Positions 47,476-55,918 of a stretch of 64,000 nt of DNA are shown here, one piece after another. The first letter of the stretch is position 1; the number at the start of each line of letters is the position of its first letter. Both the position numbers and the translations under genes were made by a program. This DNA comes from Neorhizobium petrolearium (GTDB taxonomy: Bacteria; Pseudomonadota; Alphaproteobacteria; Rhizobiales; Rhizobiaceae): the NCBI RefSeq assembly GCF_017873175.1, contig NZ_JAGGJW010000002.1, positions 433,296 to 497,295 on the forward strand, read 5' to 3'. A model generated the notes under the pieces. That model was not told where the DNA came from. It was given only the letters and a program-made list of their open reading frames with translations, and did not search any database.

Positions 47476-47958
47476 ATGCCCGCAGTTACCGCACCGGCCC
47501 ATGCTGATGGGGACTTTTTCGTCGACTACGAGGAAAAAGTCTTCGAAGACGTTCAGGCCAAAGAGGGCGAAAAAGCCCTCATCACCTTCCACACCGTTGC
47601 CTTCGAAGGTTCGATCGGCCTCGTAAACCTGCTGCAGGCAAAGCGCCTCAAGCGAAAGGGCTTCGAGACCTCAGTCCTCCTTTATGGCCCCGGCGTTACG
47701 CTCGGCGTGCAGCGAGGCTTCCCCAAACTCGGCTCGGAAGCCTTCCCCGGCCACCTGAATTTCAACAACCAACTCAAGGGTTTCATGGAAGAAGGCGGCA
47801 AGGTCTATGCCTGCCGGTTTGCGCTGCAGGCGCTTTACGGCCATGGCGAACCATCATTGATCCCCGGCATTACGCCGATCAGTCCGCTCGACGTGCTGGA
47901 CCTCATCCTGATCCACCGCCGCGATGGCGCCTTCATCCTCGACACCTGGACGCTCTGA
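47476..47958 (+). CDS. MSMEG_0572/Sll0783-type Nit1C marker protein
   Basis: 160-residue protein recognised as the MSMEG_0572 family (nitrogen starvation response protein) found almost only in Nit1C clusters. No enzyme motif is evident; the sequence has an alpha/beta, DsrE-like feel, with a central [24 protein letters not shown] stretch (residues ~50-73, split here for length) and a conserved [10 protein letters not shown]. First gene after the sigma-54 promoter; AGGAG ribosome site. Confidence 0.85.
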   Translation: MPAVTAPAHADGDFFVDYEEKVFEDVQAKEGEKALITFHTVAFEGSIGLVNLLQAKRLKRKGFETSVLLYGPGVTLGVQRGFPKLGSEAFPGHLNFNNQLKGFMEEGGKVYACRFALQALYGHGEPSLIPGITPISPLDVLDLILIHRRDGAFILDTWTL

Positions 47959-48014
47959 GTGGCAGGAGGCGGAGTCTCCTCCGCCTCCTTCATCTGAAAC
48001 CGAAGGATTCCGCC

Positions 48015-49076
48015 ATGGAGAACAAAACGATCGCCCGGAAATCGACGGTAAGGGCCGCAGCCGCGCAGATCGCGCCGGACCTTAACTCCCGTGAAAAGAC
48101 CCTAGCCCGTGTGCTGGAAACGATCCGCGAAGCGGCCTTGAAAGGGGCGGAACTCGTCGTCTTTCCTGAGACATTCGTCCCCTGGTATCCTTATTTCTCC
48201 TTTGTGCTGCCTCCGGTCCTTTCCGGCCGCGAGCATCTGCGTCTCTATGAGGAAGCCGTCACCGTTCCCAGCACAGCAACTGACGCGGTCGCAGCCGCTG
48301 CCCGCGAACATGGCATCGTGGTGGCACTTGGCGTCAACGAGCGCGACCATGGCTCGCTCTACAACACCCAGCTTCTCTTCGATGCCGACGGCAAGCTCAT
48401 CCTGAAGCGCCGCAAGATCACGCCCACCTTCCACGAGCGGATGATCTGGGGCCAGGGCGACGGCTCCGGCCTGACGGTGGTCGAAAGCAGCATTGGCCGG
48501 CTGGGAGCGCTCGCCTGCTGGGAGCATTACAATCCCCTCGCACGCTACGCGCTGATGGCACAGCACGAGGAAATTCATATCGCCCAGTTCCCGGGCTCTA
48601 TGGTGGGGCCGATCTTCGCCGAGCAGATGGAAGTGACGATCCGCCACCACGCGCTTGAGAGCGGCTGTTTCGTCGTTAACGCCACCGGCTGGCTCACCGA
48701 CGAGCAGATTGCCTCGATCACGCCGGACCAGAGCCTGCAGAAGGCGCTGCGCGGCGGCTGCATGACGGCGATCGTCTCGCCGGAAGGCAGACACCTCGCC
48801 CCGCCGATCACCGAGGGCGAGGGTATCCTCATCGCCGACCTCGACATGAGCCTCATCGTCAAGCGCAAGCGGATGATGGATTCGATCGGCCACTATGCCC
48901 GCCCTGAACTCCTGCATCTCGTCATCGACGGCCGCGCCGCGGCACCGATGGTCGCATCCCAGAATTCTTTCGAAACCGCACCCGTTAGGAGCAGCACCGA
49001 TGGACACCACGACGACGCGTCTTCCGACCGAGATCCTGATCAACGAGTTGCAGTCCTTCGGAGCCAGGCTGGTTGA
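48015..49076 (+). CDS. Nit1-type nitrilase
   Basis: 353-residue C-N hydrolase of the Nit6803/MSMEG_0569-associated nitrilase group. Catalytic residues are E52 ([13 protein letters not shown]), K134 ([13 protein letters not shown]) and C168 ([10 protein letters not shown]). It converts an organic nitrile to acid and ammonia; in Nit1C clusters it is implicated in cyanide or cyanide-adduct nitrogen use. The last ~40 residues (after APMVASQ) overlap the next gene by 77 bp and look like an unconserved tail, so the stop may have shifted by mutation. Confidence 0.9.
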   Translation: MENKTIARKSTVRAAAAQIAPDLNSREKTLARVLETIREAALKGAELVVFPETFVPWYPYFSFVLPPVLSGREHLRLYEEAVTVPSTATDAVAAAAREHGIVVALGVNERDHGSLYNTQLLFDADGKLILKRRKITPTFHERMIWGQGDGSGLTVVESSIGRLGALACWEHYNPLARYALMAQHEEIHIAQFPGSMVGPIFAEQMEVTIRHHALESGCFVVNATGWLTDEQIASITPDQSLQKALRGGCMTAIVSPEGRHLAPPITEGEGILIADLDMSLIVKRKRMMDSIGHYARPELLHLVIDGRAAAPMVASQNSFETAPVRSSTDGHHDDASSDRDPDQRVAVLRSQAG

Positions 49077-50121
49077 TCCGAAGGCAGGGCACGAGAGCCG
49101 CCGGGGCGGTGCCGGCCCTTCCGACCACAAACCGATGACCATAGACGGCGTGACGGTCATGGTGCCGGTCCACACGGCGCCGGCTTTTGAAAGCCCATAT
49201 CTCGTCGAAAGACCGGACGAGACGGGCAAGAGCCGCATCAGCCGCGATGGGCGTATCCTCGGTGAGGTCTCGTTCCCGCTCCGCCCCCGCTTCTACGAAC
49301 GCTCAACGGCAGACGGCATTCCCTATTCGCAGATCGCTGTTCTGCACGGCCGCGATGTACTGGCAACGACCGTGCTCCAGACCTGCATCCGCTACCAGAG
49401 CCGCACGAAAACCTGTCAGTTCTGCGCCATCGGTCAGTCGCTGGCCGCCGGCCGCACCATCGCCCACAAGACACCGGAACAACTGGCGGAAGTTGCAAAA
49501 GCCGCCGTCGAATTGGACGATGTCAAGCACATGGTCATGACGACCGGCACGCCGAAAGGACCAGATCGCGGCGCGGCCGTGCTTGCTGAAAGCGCCCGCG
49601 CCATCAAGGCGGCCGTCGACTTACCGATCCAGGCGCAATGCGAACCGCCGGAAGACGACATCTGGTTTTCGATCATGAAGGGTGCAGGCATCGATGCGCT
49701 CGGCATGCATCTCGAAGTGGTCACGCCGGAGGTCCGCGCCCGCATCATGCCCGGCAAGGCACAGGTCTCGATCGGCAAATATATGGCATCCTTCAAGGCG
49801 GCCGTGGAAGTCTTCGGCCGCGGCCAGGTTTCGACCTATATCCTCGCCGGTCTCGGCGACACACGCGAAGCGATCCTCGACATCTGCGAGAAACTGGTGG
49901 CGATCGGCGTCTACCCCTTCGTCGTGCCTTTTGTTCCCATTTCGGGAACGCCGCTCGAAAGCCACCCGGCGCCGAAGCCGGATTTCATGCACTCGATCCT
50001 CGCCCCTCTTTCGAAGATGCTGGTCGACGGCGGCCTGAAGGCTGTCGACATCAAGGCGGGCTGCGGCAAATGCGGTGCCTGCTCCGCCCTTTCCACCTAT
50101 GAAAGGATGCTGGCCAGATGA
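49000..50121 (+). CDS. MSMEG_0568-type radical SAM protein
   Basis: 373-residue radical SAM enzyme of the Nit1C type. Cluster cysteines are C129, C139 and C142 ([15 protein letters not shown]), a CX9CX2C spacing rather than CX3CX2C. A second set, C355, C358 and C361 (CGKCGAC), ends the protein and may bind an auxiliary cluster. Conserved [16 protein letters not shown] and QAQCEPP lie between. The ATG at 49000 has AGGAG eight bases upstream and lies inside the nitrilase gene in another frame. The reaction is unknown. Confidence 0.88.
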   Translation: MDTTTTRLPTEILINELQSFGARLVDPKAGHESRRGGAGPSDHKPMTIDGVTVMVPVHTAPAFESPYLVERPDETGKSRISRDGRILGEVSFPLRPRFYERSTADGIPYSQIAVLHGRDVLATTVLQTCIRYQSRTKTCQFCAIGQSLAAGRTIAHKTPEQLAEVAKAAVELDDVKHMVMTTGTPKGPDRGAAVLAESARAIKAAVDLPIQAQCEPPEDDIWFSIMKGAGIDALGMHLEVVTPEVRARIMPGKAQVSIGKYMASFKAAVEVFGRGQVSTYILAGLGDTREAILDICEKLVAIGVYPFVVPFVPISGTPLESHPAPKPDFMHSILAPLSKMLVDGGLKAVDIKAGCGKCGACSALSTYERMLAR

Positions 50122-50660
50122 TCTTCGAGCCCTTCGCACCCTATCAGGCCGGCGAATTCCAGGTGAAGTTCGCGAGATCCGCTTGGGAGCGGCGGGGGGC
50201 GCATGCGCTCCGCCGCGCCGTATTCTGCGAAGAGCAAAGGATCTTCGACGGCGACGATCGTGATGCGATCGACGACCATGCAATCCCGATCGTCGCGCTC
50301 TCGATGATGGGCGTCACAGCCGACAGGCTGGTCGGCACGGTGCGTATCCATCAGGCTGAGCCTGGCCTCTGGTGGGGCTCACGGCTCGCGGTACATGCGG
50401 ATTTCCGCAAGATCGGTGCGCTCGGCGCAACGCTCATCAAGCTCGCCGTGTCGTCGGCCAACGCCATGGGCTGCCATACCTTCCTCGCCAATGTGCAGGT
50501 GCAGAACGGGCTGCTCTTCCGCCGGCTTCACTGGGACGTGGTCGAGGAATTCGAGATCTACGGCAAGCCGCATCTGAGGATGAGGGCCAATCTCGCCTGG
50601 TATCCGCCCTGCTCCACGCCGGAAGCCGGCTTCGTCGCCCTCCCGAAAAAGGCGGCATGA
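50118..50660 (+). CDS. MSMEG_0567-type GNAT acetyltransferase
   Basis: 180-residue GNAT-fold acyltransferase typical of Nit1C clusters. Motif A region is WWGSRLAVHADFRKIGALGATLIKLAV (near residue 85, split by the family loop). It would transfer an acyl group to an amine. Overlaps radical SAM by 4 bp and the next gene by 4 bp, so translation is coupled. Substrate unknown. Confidence 0.87.
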   Translation: MIFEPFAPYQAGEFQVKFARSAWERRGAHALRRAVFCEEQRIFDGDDRDAIDDHAIPIVALSMMGVTADRLVGTVRIHQAEPGLWWGSRLAVHADFRKIGALGATLIKLAVSSANAMGCHTFLANVQVQNGLLFRRLHWDVVEEFEIYGKPHLRMRANLAWYPPCSTPEAGFVALPKKAA

Positions 50661-51637
50661 TCATGGCGGCGATCGATATCCCGGCGCTTGCCATCAAACT
50701 TACCGCCTCTTCGGGCATTGCCGCCAAGGCGGATATCGGCACGGTCGCCGCCGGCCTCAGCCTTGCCGGCCAGCCAGTTGCCGTCGGTGACGACTGTGCC
50801 GCACTTGCCGACGGTGACGGCTTCCTCCTCTTCGCCATCGAAGGCTTCATCAACGAATTCGTCGCCGCCGACCCGTGGTTTGCGGGCTGGTGCGGCGTGA
50901 TGGTCAACATCTCCGACGTTGCTGCCATGGGTGGCCGCCCGGTTGCCGTGGTCGATGCCGTCTGGGCGAATGGAGAGGCGGGTGCCACTCCTGTTCTGGA
51001 AGGACTGCGGGCAGCGGCCAGGGCCTATGGCGTGCCGATCGTCGGCGGACACACGAATATCCGCACTGATCGCGGACAGTTGTCCGTCGCTATCCTCGGC
51101 CGGGCGAAGAAACTGCTGACCAGCTTCGACGCGAAGCCCGGCAATCTGCTGATCGCCGCGATCGACCATCGCGGCCGCTACCGCGAGCCGTTCAATAACT
51201 GGGAAGCCGCAACCGATGCCCCGCCCGCCCGCTTACGCGGGGATCTCGAGATCCTGCCCGAAATCGCCGAGGCCGGGCTGGCTTTTGCCGCCAAGGACAT
51301 CAGCCAGGGCGGCATTCCCGGCACTGCGATCATGCTGGCGGAATGTTCCGGCGTCGGCATCGAGATTGATGTTTCCGCCATTCCCGTTCCGGATGGTGTT
51401 GTGCTGGACCGCTGGCTCGCCACCTTCCCGAGCTTCGGCTACCTGATCTCTACCTCGGCGGAAAATGCCGAAGCCGTCCTTCAAAAGTTCACCGCGCGCG
51501 GCATTGTAGCCGCCGTCATCGGCACCGTCATTGCCGGCAGCGAGGTCGCCATCAATGCCGATGGCAATCGCGCGGTTATCCGCGACCATGCCGCAACGCC
51601 GCTCCTGCGGCTCGGTCGACGGGAGGAGGCCGCATGA
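50657..51637 (+). CDS. Sll0787-type AIR synthase-like protein
   Basis: 326-residue protein of the PurM/ThiL/SelD (AIR synthase) fold, which uses ATP to activate acids or amides. Nucleotide-site features are AVGDDCAAL (near residue 36) and a MVNISDVAAMGGRP stretch (near residue 78). Family member Sll0787 is part of cyanobacterial Nit1C clusters. The start 50657 overlaps the GNAT stop (ATGA); ATG 50663 is an alternative. Confidence 0.87.
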   Translation: MIMAAIDIPALAIKLTASSGIAAKADIGTVAAGLSLAGQPVAVGDDCAALADGDGFLLFAIEGFINEFVAADPWFAGWCGVMVNISDVAAMGGRPVAVVDAVWANGEAGATPVLEGLRAAARAYGVPIVGGHTNIRTDRGQLSVAILGRAKKLLTSFDAKPGNLLIAAIDHRGRYREPFNNWEAATDAPPARLRGDLEILPEIAEAGLAFAAKDISQGGIPGTAIMLAECSGVGIEIDVSAIPVPDGVVLDRWLATFPSFGYLISTSAENAEAVLQKFTARGIVAAVIGTVIAGSEVAINADGNRAVIRDHAATPLLRLGRREEAA

Positions 51638-52788
51638 TCCGACCGCTCCGCATCGCCATGCTGTCCCATTCCACCAATCCGCGCGGCGGCGTGGTGCATG
51701 CCATGCAGCTTTCCGAGGCATTGACCATTCTCGGTCACGAGGTCGTGCTGCATGCGCCGGATGCCAAGGGAACGGGCTTCTTCCGCACACCCGCATGTGG
51801 GACGATGTGCATTCCGGTCGAGCCGGCACCGGCGGACATGACGGCGATGGTGGAACGGCGGATCGCCGACTACGTAAGACATTTCGAAAGCCCCGCAGCC
51901 CGCCACTTCGACATCTTTCACGCCCATGATGGGATTTCCGGTAATGCGCTTGCGACGCTCAAGCAACGTAGTGTCATCCCCTTCTTTGCTCGGACCGTCC
52001 ACCATATCGATCAGTTTGCCGATCCTCGGCTGATGGAATTGCAGGACCGCTCCATCGATCCGGCGGACATTTTCTTCACCGTCAGTTCAGCATGGCAGCG
52101 GGTGCTGTGGGACCGTGGGCTTAACGCCACCGTTGTCGGCAACGGCGTCGATGTCGAACGCTTCGCGCCTGTCTGGAACGGCGAGCAGACGGCGCTCCGT
52201 GACCGCCTGGAACTGCCCCCCGGCCCGATCTTCCTCAGCATCGGTGGCGTGGAGGCACGCAAGAACACGATCGGCATTCTCGAGGCATTCCGTCAACTCC
52301 GCGCCGTCCGGCCCGATGCTCTGCTTGTCGTCGCGGGCGGAGCTTCGCTGCTCGATCACAGCGGTTACCAGGAAGAGTTCCGGTCCGAGCTCGCCCTGCT
52401 GCGTGATCATGCTGCCGCCGTGCATCTGATCGGCCCGGTCGCCGATGAGGATATGCCCAATCTCTACCGGCTCGCTGATGCCTTGGTTTTCCCCTCCCTG
52501 AAGGAAGGTTTCGGTCTGGTGGTCCTGGAAGCAATGGCGAGCGGGGTGCCGGTCATCGTCTCTTCCATCGCGCCATTCACCGGATACCTCACCGCCGACG
52601 AGGCGATCTGGTGCGATCCCCATCATCCGGCATCGATCGCTGAAGCCATGGCGCTTTCCCTCGTGCCGCGAATCCGCGAGCGCGTCATCCCGTGCGGCCT
52701 GGAGGTCGCTGGCCGGTTCTCGTGGCGCCGCGTCGCCGAAGCCCATCTCTCCGCCTATGCGACATTGAAGGAGGTCACCAATGCCTGA
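51634..52788 (+). CDS. MSMEG_0565-type glycosyltransferase
   Basis: 384-residue GT-B family 4-like transferase. N-terminal sensing of HSTNPRGGVVHAMQLSEAL (residues 12-30), nucleotide-sugar domain with LEAFRQLRAVRPDALLVVAGG, and the EX7E region in FPSLKEGFGLVVLEAMASG. Overlaps the preceding gene by 4 bp and the next by 8. Suggests a glycosylated intermediate or product in the Nit1C pathway. Confidence 0.88.
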   Translation: MIRPLRIAMLSHSTNPRGGVVHAMQLSEALTILGHEVVLHAPDAKGTGFFRTPACGTMCIPVEPAPADMTAMVERRIADYVRHFESPAARHFDIFHAHDGISGNALATLKQRSVIPFFARTVHHIDQFADPRLMELQDRSIDPADIFFTVSSAWQRVLWDRGLNATVVGNGVDVERFAPVWNGEQTALRDRLELPPGPIFLSIGGVEARKNTIGILEAFRQLRAVRPDALLVVAGGASLLDHSGYQEEFRSELALLRDHAAAVHLIGPVADEDMPNLYRLADALVFPSLKEGFGLVVLEAMASGVPVIVSSIAPFTGYLTADEAIWCDPHHPASIAEAMALSLVPRIRERVIPCGLEVAGRFSWRRVAEAHLSAYATLKEVTNA

Positions 52789-53068
52789 AATGCGGTTCGT
52801 CATCGCCTGGCCGGATGGCCGGGAGGAAACCTGCTATTCCCCTTCGCTGGTCATCAAGGATTTTTTTGAAGAGGGCCGGACCTACCCGATCCGCGAATTC
52901 CTCGACTTGAGCCGGAAGGCGCTGACCATCGCCAGCGATCGCGTCGAAGCGAAATACGGCTACCCCTGCTCACTCGCACGCGGCCAGCTTGCCCGCATCG
53001 AGACGGCCGGCGCACTTTTCCTCGACGACGCCGAAGCGCGTGTCCGCTGCCAAAGTTTCATCCTCTGA
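52781..53068 (+). CDS. MSMEG_0570-type small Nit1C protein
   Basis: 95-residue protein of the MSMEG_0570 (nitrogen starvation response) family, with the conserved start MPEMRFVIAWPDGREETCYSPS. No catalytic motif. It lies between the glycosyltransferase (8-bp overlap) and the flavoprotein (14-bp gap) and has been kept in the cluster across phyla, so it probably has a structural or carrier role. Confidence 0.85.
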   Translation: MPEMRFVIAWPDGREETCYSPSLVIKDFFEEGRTYPIREFLDLSRKALTIASDRVEAKYGYPCSLARGQLARIETAGALFLDDAEARVRCQSFIL

Positions 53069-53082
53069 AAGGACTTCTCCCA

Positions 53083-54354
53083 ATGACCTCGACCCTCAAG
53101 CCGCATTATAGCGCCGTCGTCATCGGCGGCGGGCAGGCCGGGCTTTCGGCCAGCCATTATCTCAAGAAGCACGGTATCGATCATGTCGTCTTCGAAAAAA
53201 AGACTGTTGCTCACAAGTGGAAGGACGAGCGCTGGGATGCTTTCTGTCTCGTGACACCGAACTGGCAGTGCCAGCTTCCCGATCATCCATATGACGGCGA
53301 CGATCCGCACGGCTTCATGGTCAAGGACGAGATCATCGCCTATGTCGACCGTTTCATAAAGAGGGTGAATGCACCGGTGCTGGAAGGCACGGCAGTCATC
53401 TCGGTCGAAAAAAACGGCGACCTCTTCAAGGTCGAGACTTCGGCGGGTACGGTCACCGCCGACAGCGTTATCCTCGCCACCAGCCTTTATAGCCGACCTG
53501 CGATCCCGCGCGCCGCCGAACGCCTGCCGGAAGAGATCGTTCAGCTCCACACGGTCGATTACCGTAATCCGAACCAATTGCCGGAAGGCGCTGTCGTCGT
53601 CGTCGGCTCCGGCCAGTCCGGCTGCCAGATCGCCGAGGATCTGCATCTTGCCGGCCGCAAAGTACACATGGTCACCGGGAACGCACCGCGCTGTGCCCGC
53701 TTCTACCGCGGCCGCGACGTCGTCGACTGGCTCTCCGACGTCGGCCAGTACGACATCACCGTCGAACATGACGGCATGACGAAAAAGAAGCACGACACCA
53801 ACCATTATCTAACCGGCCGCGATGGCGGACGCGACATCGACCTCAGGAAGTTTGCACTGGAAGGCATGTCGCTCTACGGCCGCATGGTCGGCGTCTCGGG
53901 CGGGCGGATGATCTTCGAGCCGAACCTCAAGGCCAATCTCGACGGCGCCGACCGGGTCTATAACGGCATCAATGCGCTGATCGACCGCCATATCGCGGAA
54001 AAGAGCATCGATGCGCCGCCGGCAAGCGTCTACACGCCCCTCTGGGAACCGGAGAACGAACCGGAGGAACTCGACCTCAAGGCCGAAGACGTCACTTCCG
54101 TCATCTGGGCCACGGGTTTCCACCCGGACTGGTCCTATGTCGGCCTGCCGATCTTCGATGGCACCGGCTACCCCGTCCAGCGGCGGGGGGTGACTGGCAT
54201 CGACGGCGTCTATGTGCTGGGCCTGCCCTGGCTCTGGACCTGGGGGTCCGGTCGGTTTCTCGCCGTCGGCAAGGATGCCGAGCATGTCGTCGACCATCTC
54301 GCCGGTTATCTGGAAGCCGGTCAGCCCGCGCTCAGGCAGGCGGCAAGTCGTTGA
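53083..54354 (+). CDS. MSMEG_0569-type flavin-dependent oxidoreductase
   Basis: 423-residue flavoprotein monooxygenase of the Nit1C type. Two Rossmann motifs: FAD site VIGGGQAGLSASHYL (near residue 12) and NAD(P) site VVGSGQSGCQIAEDLH (near residue 170). A late ATGFHPDW segment is like class B monooxygenases. Likely N- or C-oxygenation of the pathway intermediate. Ends 4 bp into the next gene. Confidence 0.88.
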   Translation: MTSTLKPHYSAVVIGGGQAGLSASHYLKKHGIDHVVFEKKTVAHKWKDERWDAFCLVTPNWQCQLPDHPYDGDDPHGFMVKDEIIAYVDRFIKRVNAPVLEGTAVISVEKNGDLFKVETSAGTVTADSVILATSLYSRPAIPRAAERLPEEIVQLHTVDYRNPNQLPEGAVVVVGSGQSGCQIAEDLHLAGRKVHMVTGNAPRCARFYRGRDVVDWLSDVGQYDITVEHDGMTKKKHDTNHYLTGRDGGRDIDLRKFALEGMSLYGRMVGVSGGRMIFEPNLKANLDGADRVYNGINALIDRHIAEKSIDAPPASVYTPLWEPENEPEELDLKAEDVTSVIWATGFHPDWSYVGLPIFDGTGYPVQRRGVTGIDGVYVLGLPWLWTWGSGRFLAVGKDAEHVVDHLAGYLEAGQPALRQAASR

Positions 54355-55235
54355 CTCTGAACCTCGCCATCGATATCTCACCACACACGCCTTCTCCCCG
54401 CGAGCTGATGGAACGTGCGCTCGAACCTCATGTCCTTCTCGGAATGCCGCACCTCAATCCTTACGGTCTGTCCGAAACCTGGTTGATGAAGGAACTGGGG
54501 CACCGGCATTGGGTGCTGCTGGCCATACGGCTTGGCATGGAGAACGCGGACTTCCGAACGCCCGACGGTCGGGAGGTTTATGCCTCCCTATGCGCTACGT
54601 CGCTACAGAAGGCGCGCCTTGAACTCGCGGCGGCAAATGACGTCCTGACCATCCGCTCGTCCGTGGAACAAGTGTCCCGGACGCAATGGTCCAGCCGGCA
54701 CTGGCTGGAAATCCGCGGCTTCTGCATCGGTGAAGTGGAGCTCGTTTCCGCTTTCGTCCATCGCACGGTTGAGGGCGATAACCGCACATTGGCGAGAGTA
54801 GGCCATTGGGGAGCACTGGCCGAACCGTTTGCCAAGAGCGAGCTCGCAGCCACGGCGGCCTCCTTCCGCCGCGGAACTGCCGAGAGTCATCTTGGCATGT
54901 CAATCTCGTTCGATTCGGCTTTGCTCTGCCATCGCTTCAGGCCAAGCCCCCATCAGGAATTCAACGGCGCCGGCCTGTTCTATTTCGCGGAATTCCAGGC
55001 GATTGCAGACCGCGCCGTTGAAACATGGTTTCCCGACGAAACCCGCTCCTTCACTCGCCGCGATGCCTTCTTCACGGGCAATATCGTACCTGGAGAAATG
55101 GTGACGACCCATCTCAGATATCTGCAGAAATCGGGGAGCCTCCGATATGCCTGCGAATTGACGCGAGAAGATGGAACAAGGATAGCCTACCTGTTTGTGG
55201 AGGATACGCAAGCAACCCGACGCGCTATTCGTTAA
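54351..55235 (+). CDS. LnmK/Pnap_2097-like hot-dog-fold biosynthesis protein
   Basis: 294-residue protein resembling the LnmK-type bifunctional acyltransferase/decarboxylase and Pnap_2097 families. The matching block is MPHLNPYGLSETWLMKELGH (residues 32-51). LnmK loads and decarboxylates methylmalonyl units on carrier proteins; whether this copy does so is unknown, and no carrier protein gene is visible. Starts with TTG overlapping the flavoprotein stop (TTGA), so it is translationally coupled to the Nit1C cluster. ATG 54411 would delete the first 20 residues. Confidence 0.75.
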   Translation: MTLNLAIDISPHTPSPRELMERALEPHVLLGMPHLNPYGLSETWLMKELGHRHWVLLAIRLGMENADFRTPDGREVYASLCATSLQKARLELAAANDVLTIRSSVEQVSRTQWSSRHWLEIRGFCIGEVELVSAFVHRTVEGDNRTLARVGHWGALAEPFAKSELAATAASFRRGTAESHLGMSISFDSALLCHRFRPSPHQEFNGAGLFYFAEFQAIADRAVETWFPDETRSFTRRDAFFTGNIVPGEMVTTHLRYLQKSGSLRYACELTREDGTRIAYLFVEDTQATRRAIR

Positions 55236-55344
55236 TCTCTGGCTCGACAAGCCTTGCCAGATTTCGCAGCGCCTCTTGCCAGCCGAGATAGCAAGCCTCG
55301 CCAGGAATGACGTCTCGTACGCCTGCCTGCGCTATATCCACCCC
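55225..55344 (-). pseudogene. Remnant of an SRPBCC/AHSA1-domain gene (3' end only)
   Basis: The minus strand reads 39 codons ending EACYLGWQEALRNLARLVEP plus four residues and a stop, a match to the usual C terminus of AHSA1/SRPBCC proteins. The upstream sequence in this frame does not continue the domain and runs into the copper promoter. Decayed leftover of an earlier gene. Confidence 0.6.
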
Positions 55345-55361
55345 GGCCCCAAAAGGTCTTC

Positions 55362-55392
55362 TTGACCTTCCCCCTGCTGGAAGGCTCAATAT
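55362..55392 (+). promoter_or_regulatory. MerR-type (HmrR/CueR) copper-responsive promoter
   Basis: -35 TTGACC (55362-55367), -10 CAATAT (55387-55392), spacer 19 bp. The spacer contains the dyad CCTTCC-N7-GGAAGG with a CCCCTGCT core, the classic site of copper-sensing CueR/HmrR. A long 19-bp spacer is the hallmark of MerR promoters. No merR-type gene is in the window, so the regulator acts from elsewhere. Confidence 0.82.
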
Positions 55393-55492
55393 CCCATCCT
55401 TGGATTTAATAGGCAGCCAGCCTGTTTGACAAAGGTCAAAGCCGACAGCATCCGTTTCATTAGCATACGGAAGCGGCGGGAATGAGTTAAGA

Positions 55493-55840
55493 ATGGATCT
55501 GTGCATGCAGAAAAGGCTGATTTGGAGTGCGATCGCGGCACTCATCGCAGTCGCCGTTCTTTTCGGTGGCGGGGCTTCCCATGCCTTGCCCCAGCCGTGC
55601 TCCAGCAAGCACGCCTCCATAAGCCATAACAGCGTGGAAGAGTACCGCTCCACAGAGCCAGCCCTGGCGGACAAAGCCTGCTGTGCTGATGTCTGCCTCG
55701 CGTGTGTGCTCATGGTCCCGGTGCGGAATACCATTGCGGCGTGGCAAACACCTATGATCGCCCGGTTCGGTGAACTGCACGACCATCTGCTGGGGCAGGT
55801 GCCTTCCCCCGGGCTGGAGCCTCCTCGATCTGCTGCCTGA
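55493..55840 (+). CDS. Small exported cysteine-rich protein of the copper operon
   Basis: 115-residue protein, first gene after the copper promoter. Hydrophobic signal segment at residues ~8-30, then a cysteine group (KACCADVCLACVLMVP, residues ~61-76) able to bind Cu(I), and a His-containing tail. No known family recognised; a DUF2946-like role is possible. ATG 55493 or 55505. A copper chaperone or scavenger is inferred. Confidence 0.65.
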   Translation: MDLCMQKRLIWSAIAALIAVAVLFGGGASHALPQPCSSKHASISHNSVEEYRSTEPALADKACCADVCLACVLMVPVRNTIAAWQTPMIARFGELHDHLLGQVPSPGLEPPRSAA

Positions 55841-55918
55841 TGACATGCTCGCCTGACCGGTGGGCCAACTTCCTTCATCAGCACTGTCGGCACGCCGACA
55901 TAGATCGAGAGGCATATC

